Positions 52,616 through 61,370 of a DNA stretch of 64,000 bases are shown piece after piece (positions within the stretch are counted from its first letter, which is position 1; every line of letters starts with the position of its first letter). The stretch comes from Acidithiobacillus thiooxidans ATCC 19377 (GTDB lineage Bacteria > Pseudomonadota > Gammaproteobacteria > Acidithiobacillales > Acidithiobacillaceae): the NCBI RefSeq assembly GCF_009662475.1, contig NZ_CP045571.1, positions 2,478,501 through 2,542,500 on the forward strand, read 5' to 3'. The position numbers were made by a program, and so were the translations under genes. The notes under the pieces are model-generated. The model saw only the letters and a program-made list of their open reading frames with translations. It ran no database searches and had not been told where the DNA came from.

Positions 52616-52810
52616 ATGAAAACGCGGGCCGAACACCAGCGCGAACGACGCAAGCGCTTAAAAGCTGAAGGAGCCATCTGCCGCTTGCAGGCGGAAATAT
52701 CCACCCCGGCAGCTTTGGCGCTGATTCACCTGACTACCGTTCGCGGTCAAACAACCCGCGCCGTTCTCGAATCCTTGATTATGGAGGCCGTTACCCATGC
52801 AGCAGCCTGA
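52616..52810 (+). CDS. Small possible RHH-type DNA-binding protein
   Basis: A 64-residue protein with a basic start (KTRAEHQRERRKRLKAEG) and a helix pair (STPAALALIHLTTVRGQTTRAVLESLIMEAV) that could be ribbon-helix-helix. The ATG at 52616 has AAGGAT upstream. The upstream 160 bases hold a likely promoter region but no gene. Confidence 0.5.
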   Translation: MKTRAEHQRERRKRLKAEGAICRLQAEISTPAALALIHLTTVRGQTTRAVLESLIMEAVTHAAA

Positions 52811-52967
52811 ACCTAAGGTCACCGCTGAGCTGACAAAATCCGAGCTTGACGCCGTCTTGCGCGAACGCATCAAACAGCAGCAAACCCAAACAGCGCGGGA
52901 AGCCTTTCGTGCTTTATCCGCAACCGAACAGCGCAACGTCCTTCGCAAAATTGGAGTCAGACTATGA
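52797..52967 (+). CDS. Small helical protein
   Basis: A 56-residue frame from ATG 52797 to TGA 52965-52967, starting within the end of the gene before and overlapping the next ATG. It is charged and helical (SELDAVLRERIKQQQTQTAREAF). Not recognised; coupled start and stop positions support it. Confidence 0.5.
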   Translation: MQQPEPKVTAELTKSELDAVLRERIKQQQTQTAREAFRALSATEQRNVLRKIGVRL

Positions 52968-53542
52968 ACCAAGCTATTGAAGCACTCACCAAAGCCAACA
53001 CTGCCCATTTCCACGCCCTCAACGCTCTGGAAGCGGCAAAAGCTGAACGGGACAGCCTGATTCAGCAGGTCGCTGCTGATGGCGGCAAACCTTCGGACCC
53101 ACGTCTTGCCAAGGCTACCGACGCCATCGCCCAGGCATCCACCGCTGCGGAGCTTGCAGACGCTTCCCGGCTGACTGCCCAGCGTGACTACTATGTTGCC
53201 CAGGTCGCTGACCTTGCCCGCCAGCGCGACGTCATCCTTGATCGGCATAAAGCGGCCATCGATACAGCAGCAGCCGCGTTGCAGCATGTGCATGACTTGG
53301 TTGCCCAGGCTCAGGAAGGTATCAAGGCCCTGCACGCAGCCGAAAGCGCACGGAATGACGTCATCACGGAAGGCCAGCAGTTTGACGCCAGCATCGAGCG
53401 CACCGCTGTTGAGAATCCTGTTATGGCGGCCATGCACCGCTCCGAGCTGCCGCGTGCAAAGTTGGGCATGCCGCTTGGGTACAGTCAATTCACTGTCGAG
53501 TTGATGACCGGACAACGCGGATTGTTTGGATCGCGTAAATAG
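52964..53542 (+). CDS. Coiled-coil protein before the tape-measure gene
   Basis: A 192-residue protein. Residues 10-150 are Ala/Glu/Gln/Arg-rich helix with coiled-coil character (LEAAKAERDSLIQQVAADGG; LADASRLTAQRDYYVAQVADL). Its position just before the tape measure suggests a tail-assembly chaperone or structural role, but no family is seen. A UUCG hairpin terminator follows 22 bases after its stop. Confidence 0.6.
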   Translation: MNQAIEALTKANTAHFHALNALEAAKAERDSLIQQVAADGGKPSDPRLAKATDAIAQASTAAELADASRLTAQRDYYVAQVADLARQRDVILDRHKAAIDTAAAALQHVHDLVAQAQEGIKALHAAESARNDVITEGQQFDASIERTAVENPVMAAMHRSELPRAKLGMPLGYSQFTVELMTGQRGLFGSRK

Positions 53543-53564
53543 TTTCATGGCGTGGTCAGGCTTT

Positions 53565-53585
53565 GGGACTTCGGTCCCCTTTTTA
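53565..53585 (+). terminator. UUCG-loop terminator
   Basis: GGGAC-TTCG-GTCCC followed by CTTTTT is a compact rho-independent terminator. It separates the upstream run from the tape-measure gene, which may have its own promoter or rely on antitermination. Confidence 0.7.
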
Positions 53586-53600
53586 TAAGAGGTGTAACCC

Positions 53601-56600
53601 ATGGCTGATATGAAGATTGCAATGACGCTCACGATGGCGGATTTGGCGTCACCGGAGATCCAGAAGTTCAAGTCCAATCTGGCACAGTTGGAGAAGTATC
53701 TCGCCGGCCTGAATGACTCGTTCAAGCTGAATGTGGCAGGCGCTTCCGATCTGGGGAAGGCCCTTGCCGGTGCTGTTGCTGGCATCACTCGGGCAAGCAA
53801 AGCCACTGCAGACATGGGTAGCTCGGCGTCTAGGTCATCCGGTAGCCTTGCGGGGCTGACAAAGACGTTGGCCCAGGCGGAAGCGGAAACTGCCGCGCTT
53901 TTTCAGTCCTCCATGGTGATGAACAAGGAAGCGCTCAAGTCTGCCTTTACCTACGAGAAAGCGGCTGCTGCTGCCACTGAATACGATGCCAGCATGACGC
54001 CATTGGCAGCTACTTTGGCGCGGGTGCAGGAAGAGACGCAGGCTGCCATCGCGTCCACCCTGGAAATGAACAAAGCGCAGCTCAAGTCCATTTTTACCTA
54101 CGAAAAAGCTACCGAAGCGGCAACCGAATACAATGCGTCTGTCACACCTTTGGGCGCAACCTTGGCGCGCGTTCAAGAGGAAACCCAAGCCGCCATTGTT
54201 TCCACGCTGGAAATGAACCGTGCCCAGTTAAAATCCATCTTCACCTACGAAAAGGCGGAAGTGGCCGCGACTGAATACGACGCTTCGGTTACCCGTATAG
54301 GTGACACACTGCGGGCCGTCGCCGCCCAGACGCAGGAAATGATTGCCGCTACCATGACCATGGATAAAACCATGCTCAGTGCAGCCTTTGCTGCTACAGG
54401 GCTTGGGGACAAGTCTCTTGCGGCTGCAGGCAAGCTCGGTGCTGTAGGAGACGCCGCCAAGGCCAGCTCTGCCGATATTGGAACCCTTACAGGACAGATG
54501 CACGGCTTAAAGGGGATCATGGAAGCGGTGGCGGCAGTAGGCGGTTATGAGGCCATCAAGGACGCAGTCGTCAAAGCGGCATCCTTTCAGCAGACGAAAC
54601 TGCAGATCAGCGCCAGAAACCTCCCAACAGGTGAATATGGCAATCTAGTCAGCCAGGCGAAAACGCTCAGCGGAAAATATCCCTACAGCATGGGTCAGAT
54701 TCTAAAAGCTGAACTTTCCGCGCTGCCCATGATGCCGGGCCAGTCTGCACACTCTCAGATGATCCGTGCAGCGATCATGCCCAAGGTACTCTCCACGGCT
54801 TTTGAGATGCAGCGCTTTGGCTCCAAGATGTCCCTTCCGGAACTCTCCAAGGAGTTGTTCGGCCTGGTGGATATGTCGGGCGGCTCCAAGAATCTGGGCC
54901 GCGCTGATATGGTGCTGGACGTGGCGGGTCGGGCGGCTGGTGCTTCTGGTGGAAAAATCACCCCCCAGACACTGCACACGTCTTTCCGCTACCTGAACGC
55001 GGGTATCTCTGGCAGCATGAACAAGTCCTCGATGATGCAATTCATGGCGCTGGTGGATCAATTCAAGGGAACCGGCGAAGGCGGCGCAAGTCGCGCAGCA
55101 ACGGTTTATAACAACATCTTTGCAGCGGCCACTAAAGGGATCATAGGTAAAGGTCTCGCCGTCCTACTGGAAAAGGTCGGCCTGCTTAACCCGAAAGACG
55201 TGCATGCGTATGGTCACAGCAGTACCCGCGTCATGCTCACACCTGGGGCCTTACTTGGGTCATCCATGGCAGCCACCAACCCGGGCGAATGGCTTGCTAC
55301 ATACGGAACGGAACGGTTACTCGCTTATACTCAGGCGCACTGGAAGGAGTTTGGATACAAGGGTAATACCAAAGCTGACTTTACCAATCCGCAGCAGATC
55401 GCGCATGCCATGGCGCAAATCCAAAGTTACGCGGCCAGTTTTGGGATGGGCGCCCAAGCCTATGCAAATGCAGCGGCTATCTACGGCAACCCGTCCAGAG
55501 TCAGAGGCATGAAAGAACAGGTGGTTCAAATGCAGCAGTTTGAATCATCCACCGAATACATGCAGCAGGCATTGAAGACCTTAAACGGCTCATGGAAAAG
55601 CCTAACAGCACAACTTTCCACGACTGCTACTCTTTTGGGTGGTCCGATGATTACCAACCTGACCAACTTCAACAACGGGCTGGCTGGACTATTGGCGCAG
55701 TTTAACAAAATGCTGATCAAGTTCCCGGCGCTTACGGATGTGATCGACGCGCTTCTCGTGGCTATAACCGGACTGACGGCAGTAAAGGCCGTCGAGTGGC
55801 TTCTGGGCGTGCGGGCATCTTTCAAGGCGCTCCTGGGGATTGGTGGGGTGGTAAAGACCGTGGACGGGGTGGCCGCAGGTTCTGAGAAGATGGGCGGGGC
55901 ACTTTCCAAAGTATCTTCTTCCGTCAGTGGGATGTTGCCCCTTCTGCTCAGGTTTGCTGGGGCGATTAGCCTGCTCAAGTTGGCGACCAATATCAGTCCT
56001 ACCGCCAAAATTCCCGGTCAGGTTCTCGGCGCAAAGAACCAGTCGCTGGATAACACGGCCACGAGCATTGCCTCTGGTATCATGAGCCACGTCACCGGTC
56101 AGCCGATTGAACAGCTTCTGAACAACCCGGGCGGGATCCGCAAATGGGGAAACCTGCCTTTGGTGAAAGCCGGTAATAATGGCTACTTCGTCAAATTTGC
56201 CTCAGCCTTGGCCGGGCTACATGCGATGTCTGAAAACCTGCAGGCCTATGGACGGCAAGGGATGGATACGCTGAATACCATCATCCCGACCTGGAACGGG
56301 CACGGAGCCAACAGCGGCGCCTATATTGCTGACGTGCATAAGTGGACGGGGTTTAAGCCCGGTCAGGCGTTGAATTTATCGAGCGCCAAAATAAGAGCCT
56401 CCCTGATGGCAGCTATCGTGCGCCAAGAGCTGGGCAAGACGCCCTACAGTGCGGCCCTGATTGCACAGGCGGCCGGCGTAGGAGATCGGCCTGATAGCGA
56501 ACAACGCACGGCGAATGCGATGTATAACGCAGCACAGAAAATCCACATTCAGCCCGGTTCCTTGCTGGCTGGGATGCAGACGCCAACAGATGTGAAAGTG

Positions 56601-57797
56601 GTCAATGCTGGCAAAGCGGAGTTGGACGCCCAGAACAAACTCAGCGAAGCCTTCCGCAAGCGCATCGAGGACGCGCTCCGTTTCCAGGCGCATCTGCAGA
56701 ACATCGCTAACGGGATTCACGCAGCCTATCAGGGCATCTTTGACCCGCTTTCCAGCAAGATTCCGGCTATCCAGGCCAAGTATCGCTCCCTCTCCGGCTA
56801 CTTGCTCACTAACGGGCACACGAAGGCCGCACAGGAAGCTTTGGCGGTCGGTCATCATCAGGTGCTCGGGCTGCAGTACAAGGGCGCTATGGGGCACTTG
56901 GCTGGCCTGCAGCGCAACTTGCACCTGGGCACGACCGATAACGCGGCTCTGCTCAAGACTGGCGTCATCACCAATGCTCAGGCGACTGATCGGAATATCA
57001 AGCTGCAGCAGCAGATGGCCCCACAGATGCAGAAAGCGGCAGAGGCCGCGCTCAAGTATGCCGAAGCGTTGAAGGACCCTGCACTGGTGGCCGCACTGAA
57101 AGAACAACTTGCCAATATCGGCACCATGGGCAAACAACTGGGCTATTACGGGACAAAGTTCAAACAGTCTCTGCAGTCCTCGTTTAACGGGCTGTTTAAC
57201 AACCTGATGAATGGACAGAAGACGCTCGGGGAAAGTTTTGCAGCCTTCTTCGCCAGCATCGGCAAGAGCCTGGAGAATCAGCTATCCAAGAGCCTGTCAC
57301 AGAGCATCACGGACGCTATCACCGGTAAGCATGGCAGTTCTGGGCTCGGTTCACTGTTCAGCGGTATAACCGGCATGTTTAGCAACGTGTTCGGAAGCGG
57401 TAGCAGTTCATCGTCCAGCAACCCGTTTGCAGGCGCGGCCATCATGGGCTCCGGTTCTTCCTCTGGCGGATCGTCCACGATGTCCAGCATCGGCGGCATC
57501 ATCAAAGGCATCACCAGTATTGCGGGCCTGTTCGGTTTTGCATCGGGCGCTGACAACATCCCTAACGATATGGTGGCGAACATCCACAAGGGCGAGATGA
57601 TTATTCCGGCTGCAGGGGCTTCCCTGATCCGCTCAGGACAGGCTGGCATTGGTGGCGGTGGTGGCCCTACTCTCCACATGCACATAAACACCATCGACAG
57701 TCAGGACTTTCTGGGCCACCTGCACGAGATACGGGCCCAGGCTACACAAATGTTTTTAGATACCGCGCAGCACTTGAATGTACAGGGGGTGGGATGA
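53601..57797 (+). CDS. Tail tape-measure protein with embedded muralytic-like domain
   Basis: A 1398-residue protein. About residues 86-275 consist of four 49-residue repeats (units like TLARVQEETQAAIASTLEMN plus KAQLKSIFTYEKA plus ATEYNASVTPLGA). Around 640-810 are hydrophobic helices. Residues 838-960 (NNPGGIRKWGN; VKFASALAGLHAMSENLQAY; GRQGMDTLNTIIPTW) resemble the peptidoglycan-degrading domains found in phage virion proteins. The C-terminus has NQLSKSLSQSITDAIT, Gly/Ser-rich stretches and GADNIPNDMVANIHKGEMIIPA, the typical end of tape-measure proteins. The protein sets tail length and may make a hole in the cell wall. No other tail gene is present. Confidence 0.85.
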   Translation: MADMKIAMTLTMADLASPEIQKFKSNLAQLEKYLAGLNDSFKLNVAGASDLGKALAGAVAGITRASKATADMGSSASRSSGSLAGLTKTLAQAEAETAALFQSSMVMNKEALKSAFTYEKAAAAATEYDASMTPLAATLARVQEETQAAIASTLEMNKAQLKSIFTYEKATEAATEYNASVTPLGATLARVQEETQAAIVSTLEMNRAQLKSIFTYEKAEVAATEYDASVTRIGDTLRAVAAQTQEMIAATMTMDKTMLSAAFAATGLGDKSLAAAGKLGAVGDAAKASSADIGTLTGQMHGLKGIMEAVAAVGGYEAIKDAVVKAASFQQTKLQISARNLPTGEYGNLVSQAKTLSGKYPYSMGQILKAELSALPMMPGQSAHSQMIRAAIMPKVLSTAFEMQRFGSKMSLPELSKELFGLVDMSGGSKNLGRADMVLDVAGRAAGASGGKITPQTLHTSFRYLNAGISGSMNKSSMMQFMALVDQFKGTGEGGASRAATVYNNIFAAATKGIIGKGLAVLLEKVGLLNPKDVHAYGHSSTRVMLTPGALLGSSMAATNPGEWLATYGTERLLAYTQAHWKEFGYKGNTKADFTNPQQIAHAMAQIQSYAASFGMGAQAYANAAAIYGNPSRVRGMKEQVVQMQQFESSTEYMQQALKTLNGSWKSLTAQLSTTATLLGGPMITNLTNFNNGLAGLLAQFNKMLIKFPALTDVIDALLVAITGLTAVKAVEWLLGVRASFKALLGIGGVVKTVDGVAAGSEKMGGALSKVSSSVSGMLPLLLRFAGAISLLKLATNISPTAKIPGQVLGAKNQSLDNTATSIASGIMSHVTGQPIEQLLNNPGGIRKWGNLPLVKAGNNGYFVKFASALAGLHAMSENLQAYGRQGMDTLNTIIPTWNGHGANSGAYIADVHKWTGFKPGQALNLSSAKIRASLMAAIVRQELGKTPYSAALIAQAAGVGDRPDSEQRTANAMYNAAQKIHIQPGSLLAGMQTPTDVKVVNAGKAELDAQNKLSEAFRKRIEDALRFQAHLQNIANGIHAAYQGIFDPLSSKIPAIQAKYRSLSGYLLTNGHTKAAQEALAVGHHQVLGLQYKGAMGHLAGLQRNLHLGTTDNAALLKTGVITNAQATDRNIKLQQQMAPQMQKAAEAALKYAEALKDPALVAALKEQLANIGTMGKQLGYYGTKFKQSLQSSFNGLFNNLMNGQKTLGESFAAFFASIGKSLENQLSKSLSQSITDAITGKHGSSGLGSLFSGITGMFSNVFGSGSSSSSSNPFAGAAIMGSGSSSGGSSTMSSIGGIIKGITSIAGLFGFASGADNIPNDMVANIHKGEMIIPAAGASLIRSGQAGIGGGGGPTLHMHINTIDSQDFLGHLHEIRAQATQMFLDTAQHLNVQGVG

Positions 57798-58099
57798 TGA
57801 AGGACAACAACAGTATTGACCGCGATCTAGTAAAAGCGGTTTTGGCAATAAATTCACTTGAGCACACCATCGGCGATGTCGCAGAGTACATGTCCACTTT
57901 CTCTAAATCTGTGTTATCGGCCGATCTTCCGGAGCCTGCTGGCTCATACAAGAAGGCCTTACAGGAAGCGGGGGAGACGATGGCAGCAGCGATGAATCAG
58001 TACCGCGCAATTGTGGGCGCACTGGGTCAGGCGCTCCTGGAAGAACCGGAGGAAAAAGAGATTGATGAACCGGGAATAGCGTTGCCGGTAAGACACTGA
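57794..58099 (+). CDS. Hypothetical protein after the tape-measure gene
   Basis: A 101-residue acidic helical protein (DNNSIDRDLVKAVLAINSLEH) without a known family. The ATG overlaps the tape-measure stop. In phages such a gene often encodes a small tail protein, but nothing in the sequence proves it. A GC-rich hairpin (58127-58145) follows the gene. Confidence 0.55.
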   Translation: MMKDNNSIDRDLVKAVLAINSLEHTIGDVAEYMSTFSKSVLSADLPEPAGSYKKALQEAGETMAAAMNQYRAIVGALGQALLEEPEEKEIDEPGIALPVRH

Positions 58100-58255
58100 G
58101 CCTGAATTGTCCTCTGACACTTACCTTGCCCCGTTATGCGGGGCATTGCCAAAGGCGTTTGTGTGGTCTAATTGAACATACCACACGCCACTGGGTTTCA
58201 TTTCAACTGGGATGCAATATCTTGGCGCTGTCTTATACCCATTAAAGAGGCTCGT

Positions 58256-58861
58256 ATGAAAACTATTCCGGCATTACTGGCGGCGCTTTTGCTGTTGACT
58301 CCAGAATTAGTTTTTGCAGCAGGGATAACTGCTCCAAAATCAGGAGGTTTTCAGTTTACAGGTCAGCAGATAGTTGATCGGTTACAAGATGATATGGCTC
58401 ACCCCGCGAGATACACCGGGTTATTTGATGGCCCAACTAAGTCTGGACGCGTTGGTTCCATTACAAATTGCAAAGGGATTGGTCACCGTGCCAGTTCTGG
58501 AATGTACACATGTGATATTACGGGTGTGACTGTTGGTACAACCGTCAACGTCCAGGTGGATGTCTTGCATACGAAGGTCATGTCGGTGATTCTTTCCGTC
58601 CAGAACGACATTCCTGCCAACTCTGGACTTACAGCAATTACTGCGATGATGCTCGAAGGGGCTGTTGTACAAGCGGTGGACCCCCTGGCGCAACAGCACG
58701 GTATCTCAAATAAAACGCATGAAGAGTTGATTATGGCTGGATTGTCACCAGGGCCAAAATTAAACCTTAGGAGAGACGTTCGAGCCGATGGCTTAACCTT
58801 TGAGCAAAGAATGTACTCAGGCGACCTAGTCCTTGATGTGCACCCAACCGGAGGAAGTTGA
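58256..58861 (+). CDS. Exported hypothetical protein
   Basis: A 201-residue protein with a clear signal peptide (KTIPALLAALLLLTPELVFA). The mature part has two cysteines (ITNCKGIGH, MYTCDITG) that may form a disulfide. No family is recognised. ATG at 58256 has AAAGAGG upstream; an earlier start would add 28 residues without a site. Its presence in a phage element suggests a cargo gene acting on the envelope. Confidence 0.65.
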   Translation: MKTIPALLAALLLLTPELVFAAGITAPKSGGFQFTGQQIVDRLQDDMAHPARYTGLFDGPTKSGRVGSITNCKGIGHRASSGMYTCDITGVTVGTTVNVQVDVLHTKVMSVILSVQNDIPANSGLTAITAMMLEGAVVQAVDPLAQQHGISNKTHEELIMAGLSPGPKLNLRRDVRADGLTFEQRMYSGDLVLDVHPTGGS

Positions 58862-59101
58862 CAGTATCCATAACAGCGACTAATCTCATGTCCATGGTGC
58901 TGAAAACACCTATAGGCGGAACTCCGCCCCGTCAGACTTGCGGGCTTTTTTATGCCTGTTGCTCAGCAATAGGCTCGTCCTCGATGGCCGGGGGTGGCCG
59001 GAATAAAATACCCGCGAGGGAAATACGTCCGGTGCACCTATAGCACTTTTCAGCCCCTGGCCGCCTGAGTCTTTCAGGCACTTTGCACAGAGGGCTTAAT
59101 C

Positions 59102-59437
59102 ATGGAAAAAACACAGAATCGTACATACGGCGAGTTCGGCACCCGGTTATTCGATGCCTATCACGTCTCCAAAAACCCGGAAGGACTGACAGCCGGGCAA
59201 CTGAACGGCCATCTACAGGTTGCCAGAGAAACTAATTATGGCCTGTTCGCGAACATAAACACTTTGGGGCAGATACTCATGCATACCCCAGACAATAGAA
59301 ACGCCTGGGATGAAAGCACGCTGTCTGATTTTGGGTCTCTGCTGGCTTCTCTTGGCAACGTCGGGTGTCTCATTGATGGAATCAGCGAAGATTTGCAGCA
59401 CCATATCAATACACTGAACGCGAACAAGGAGGCTTAA
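59102..59437 (+). CDS. Hypothetical protein, paralogue of the next gene
   Basis: A 111-residue acidic protein, not recognised. It shares with the following gene a plan of a polar N-terminus, a helix, then N..AWDESTLSDFGSLLASLGN versus N..IWNEGTLYGIGEGLAVFSD. So the two are duplicates. The ATG at 59102 has AGAGGG upstream. About 240 bases upstream hold no gene. Confidence 0.55.
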   Translation: MEKTQNRTYGEFGTRLFDAYHVSKNPEGLTAGQLNGHLQVARETNYGLFANINTLGQILMHTPDNRNAWDESTLSDFGSLLASLGNVGCLIDGISEDLQHHINTLNANKEA

Positions 59438-59439
59438 TC

Positions 59440-59754
59440 ATGCATTACACACCATGTCATGAAACGATCTACAAAGCGCGGGAAGCGGCCAACCATCCCG
59501 ATGGACACACCACGGAGGATCTGGCTCGCTTTGCAGATGCTATGCGCTCAGCCAATTTGAGTCTGTGGAACTCGGTCAGTGCCATCAGCCTGGTAATGAT
59601 AGAATCCAAGGACAACATAGATATCTGGAACGAGGGCACCCTTTACGGCATTGGCGAAGGCCTGGCCGTGTTCTCCGATTTGGCAATGGGTATCAGCTTT
59701 ACGCTGGACTCGCTCACCAATGAAATGACCCGGCGCAGAGGGGGTGCAAAATGA
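59440..59754 (+). CDS. Hypothetical protein, paralogue of the previous gene
   Basis: A 104-residue protein, two bases after the previous stop, with GGAGG before its ATG. It shares the W(N/D)E(G/S)TL segment and the length with its neighbour. The end of the gene overlaps the next start (ATGA). Function unknown. Confidence 0.55.
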   Translation: MHYTPCHETIYKAREAANHPDGHTTEDLARFADAMRSANLSLWNSVSAISLVMIESKDNIDIWNEGTLYGIGEGLAVFSDLAMGISFTLDSLTNEMTRRRGGAK

Positions 59755-59963
59755 TTATCACCGCAGCCGACCATGCCGAAGGCCTACAGAACCGAATTAA
59801 CCGTATCCGCGTTATGGTGCGATTACTGACCACAGACAGCGCATATAACGAGCTTGGCAAGAATGACCTTGCCTATGCCCTGGATGCTGTTGAGAACGCG
59901 CTGGAAGATGCCTGTAATTGCTCTGGGATACTTACTGAGATGGTAACTCACGCGAAATCGTGA
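59751..59963 (+). CDS. Small acidic hypothetical protein
   Basis: A 70-residue helical protein (AADHAEGLQNRINRIRVMVRLLTTD; LDAVENALEDACNCSGIL), coupled to the gene before by an ATGA overlap. It is the last gene of the element and is followed by a terminator. Not recognised. Confidence 0.5.
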   Translation: MIITAADHAEGLQNRINRIRVMVRLLTTDSAYNELGKNDLAYALDAVENALEDACNCSGILTEMVTHAKS

Positions 59964-59985
59964 TCAGATACGACCAGGCGACAGC

Positions 59986-60016
59986 AACCCCTGCACCAGT
60001 TTGGTCGGGGGTTTTT
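59986..60016 (+). terminator. Terminator at the element's right end
   Basis: AACCCC pairs with GGGGTT around a 15-base loop that also contains a CGACCA/TGGTCG pairing with the sequence before; a T-run follows. Confidence 0.5.
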
Positions 60017-60150
60017 CTTTGTCTAGCTCTGTTACAGTAACGATACCCAAACCAAAAATGTTGAGAAATGTTAACATTTGCTCTCGCGTAGATGTTTGTG
60101 GATCTCTGATCGTCTGGTTGCTGCTACGGTATTGCCCGAACCAGAACCAA

Positions 60151-60172
60151 AAGTAAGACGAAAAGAAAGACG
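60151..60172 (+). repeat. Candidate integrase arm-type site, right
   Basis: A 22-base block, AAGTAAGACG then AAAAG(T/A)AAGACG, identical to 47152-47173 except for one base. It lies 56 bases before the tRNA 3' end, matching arm sites on the right of the element. Confidence 0.55.
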
Positions 60173-60227
60173 CGGCCAAGCTGGAAAAATTAAAGCCCCT
60201 CAAAATCAGGGGCTTATTAGCAATGCG

Positions 60228-60319
60228 TGGCGGAGAGGGTGGGATTCGAACCCACGTGGGGCTATTAACCCCCATCCGATTTCGAGTCGGCGCCGTTATG
60301 GCCACTTCGGTACCTCTCC
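60228..60319 (-). tRNA. tRNA-Ser (anticodon CGA)
   Basis: On the minus strand the acceptor stem is GGAGAGG/CCTCTCC, the T arm is GTGGGTTCGAATCCCAC, and the long variable arm (GGGGGTTAATAGCCCC) marks a class II tRNA. The anticodon loop CTCGAAA gives CGA (codon UCG). CCA is encoded. The 3' end is the integration site of the element on its left. Confidence 0.95.
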
Positions 60320-60410
60320 GTGGAGGCATACATTAAGCTTTCGTGCAGTCTTCGGCAAGTCTTTGTATATCCTGTTTCAGCCGCTGCTTGCCAAGAGGTC
60401 CGGCCTGAAC

Positions 60411-61361
60411 TTACAAACGTGCTCCATCATTACGGTCTTTGGAGCTGATGAACTGGCGTTTGAGAACATGCTCGCGCTTCAGTCCCAGCCATAAGGCAAT
60501 AGGACTGGCAACAAAAATGGAGGAATAGGTACCGACCACAACGCCAATTACCAGGGCGGTAGCAAAACCATGAATCACCGGTCCCCCGAACAGAAACAGG
60601 GAGAGGGCCACCATGAAGGTAATAAAACTGGTGATGACTGTTCTCGACAGGGTTTCATTTATGGCCACGTTAAAAACCTGCGCGACGTCGCCACTTCGGG
60701 AGGCGCGCAGATCTTCACGCATCCGGTCAAACACCACCACGGTATCATTGAGCGAGTAACCCATGATCACCAACAAGGCCGCAATAACTGTCAGCGAGAA
60801 CTCTTCCTGGGTGATGGCAAAAAATCCTACTACCAGAATGGGGTCATGGAGCATGGCCAATACACCACCCACAGCAAAACGCCATTCAAAACGAAATCCG
60901 ACATAGATCAAAATACCCAGGGTGACAATAATCAGGGCCATGATGCCCTTATTGCGCAGTTCCTTGCCGACTTCCGGGCCCACGTATTCGGTGCGACGTA
61001 ATTGCACGTTGGGATAAGCCGCCTGATTTTTCTGGAATACCTGAAGAATTTTGGTACCGACGGCGCTGCTTTCGCCCGGCTGTGTACGCAGACGAATCAA
61101 CAGATCACGATCGCCACCAAAGGTTTGCACCACCACATTATGAAAACCGGCAGTGGTCAGGGTACCGCGCACTGCGCCTAAATCCGGGGTTTTACTGAAG
61201 GCCAACTCCACCAAAGTACCACCCGTAAAATCAATGCTGTAGTTTAGCCCACGCACAAAAAATACGACTACTGAGGCGACAATCAACAAGGCGGATATTC
61301 CGAGGAATATCCGGCGCCTCGACATGAAATCCACATGGGTACGGGCTTTGAATAATTCCAT
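60411..61361 (-). CDS. secF: Protein translocase subunit SecF
   Basis: A 316-residue inner-membrane protein that works with SecD to pull exported proteins through SecYEG. One N-terminal helix is followed by a periplasmic loop (SIDFTGGTLVELAFS) and five helices with VIAALLVIMGYSLNDTVVVFDRMRE. It follows secD after nine bases. Confidence 0.96.
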   Translation of the reverse strand: MELFKARTHVDFMSRRRIFLGISALLIVASVVVFFVRGLNYSIDFTGGTLVELAFSKTPDLGAVRGTLTTAGFHNVVVQTFGGDRDLLIRLRTQPGESSAVGTKILQVFQKNQAAYPNVQLRRTEYVGPEVGKELRNKGIMALIIVTLGILIYVGFRFEWRFAVGGVLAMLHDPILVVGFFAITQEEFSLTVIAALLVIMGYSLNDTVVVFDRMREDLRASRSGDVAQVFNVAINETLSRTVITSFITFMVALSLFLFGGPVIHGFATALVIGVVVGTYSSIFVASPIALWLGLKREHVLKRQFISSKDRNDGARL

Positions 61362-61370
61362 GATGCGGCC

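Larger units (their letters stand above)
47019..60241. mobile_element. Integrated phage-satellite-like element at tRNA-Ser
   Basis: About 13.2 kb between a 14-base direct repeat (13 of 14 identical): 47019-47032 and 60228-60241, the latter being the 3' end of tRNA-Ser. It holds a P4-type integrase, an AlpA-like regulator, Toprim primase, D5-type helicase, small terminase subunit and a tape-measure protein with many small unknown genes. No head, portal, large terminase, or other tail genes are found. Almost all genes read left to right with stop/start overlaps. This pattern fits a satellite or a decayed prophage; the first seems more likely because the order is tight and the genes are intact. 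Confidence 0.75.

Noticed and set aside
56376-57137. 253-codon minus-strand frame in the tape-measure gene
   Set aside because: Antisense shadow without a start signal or recognisable protein.
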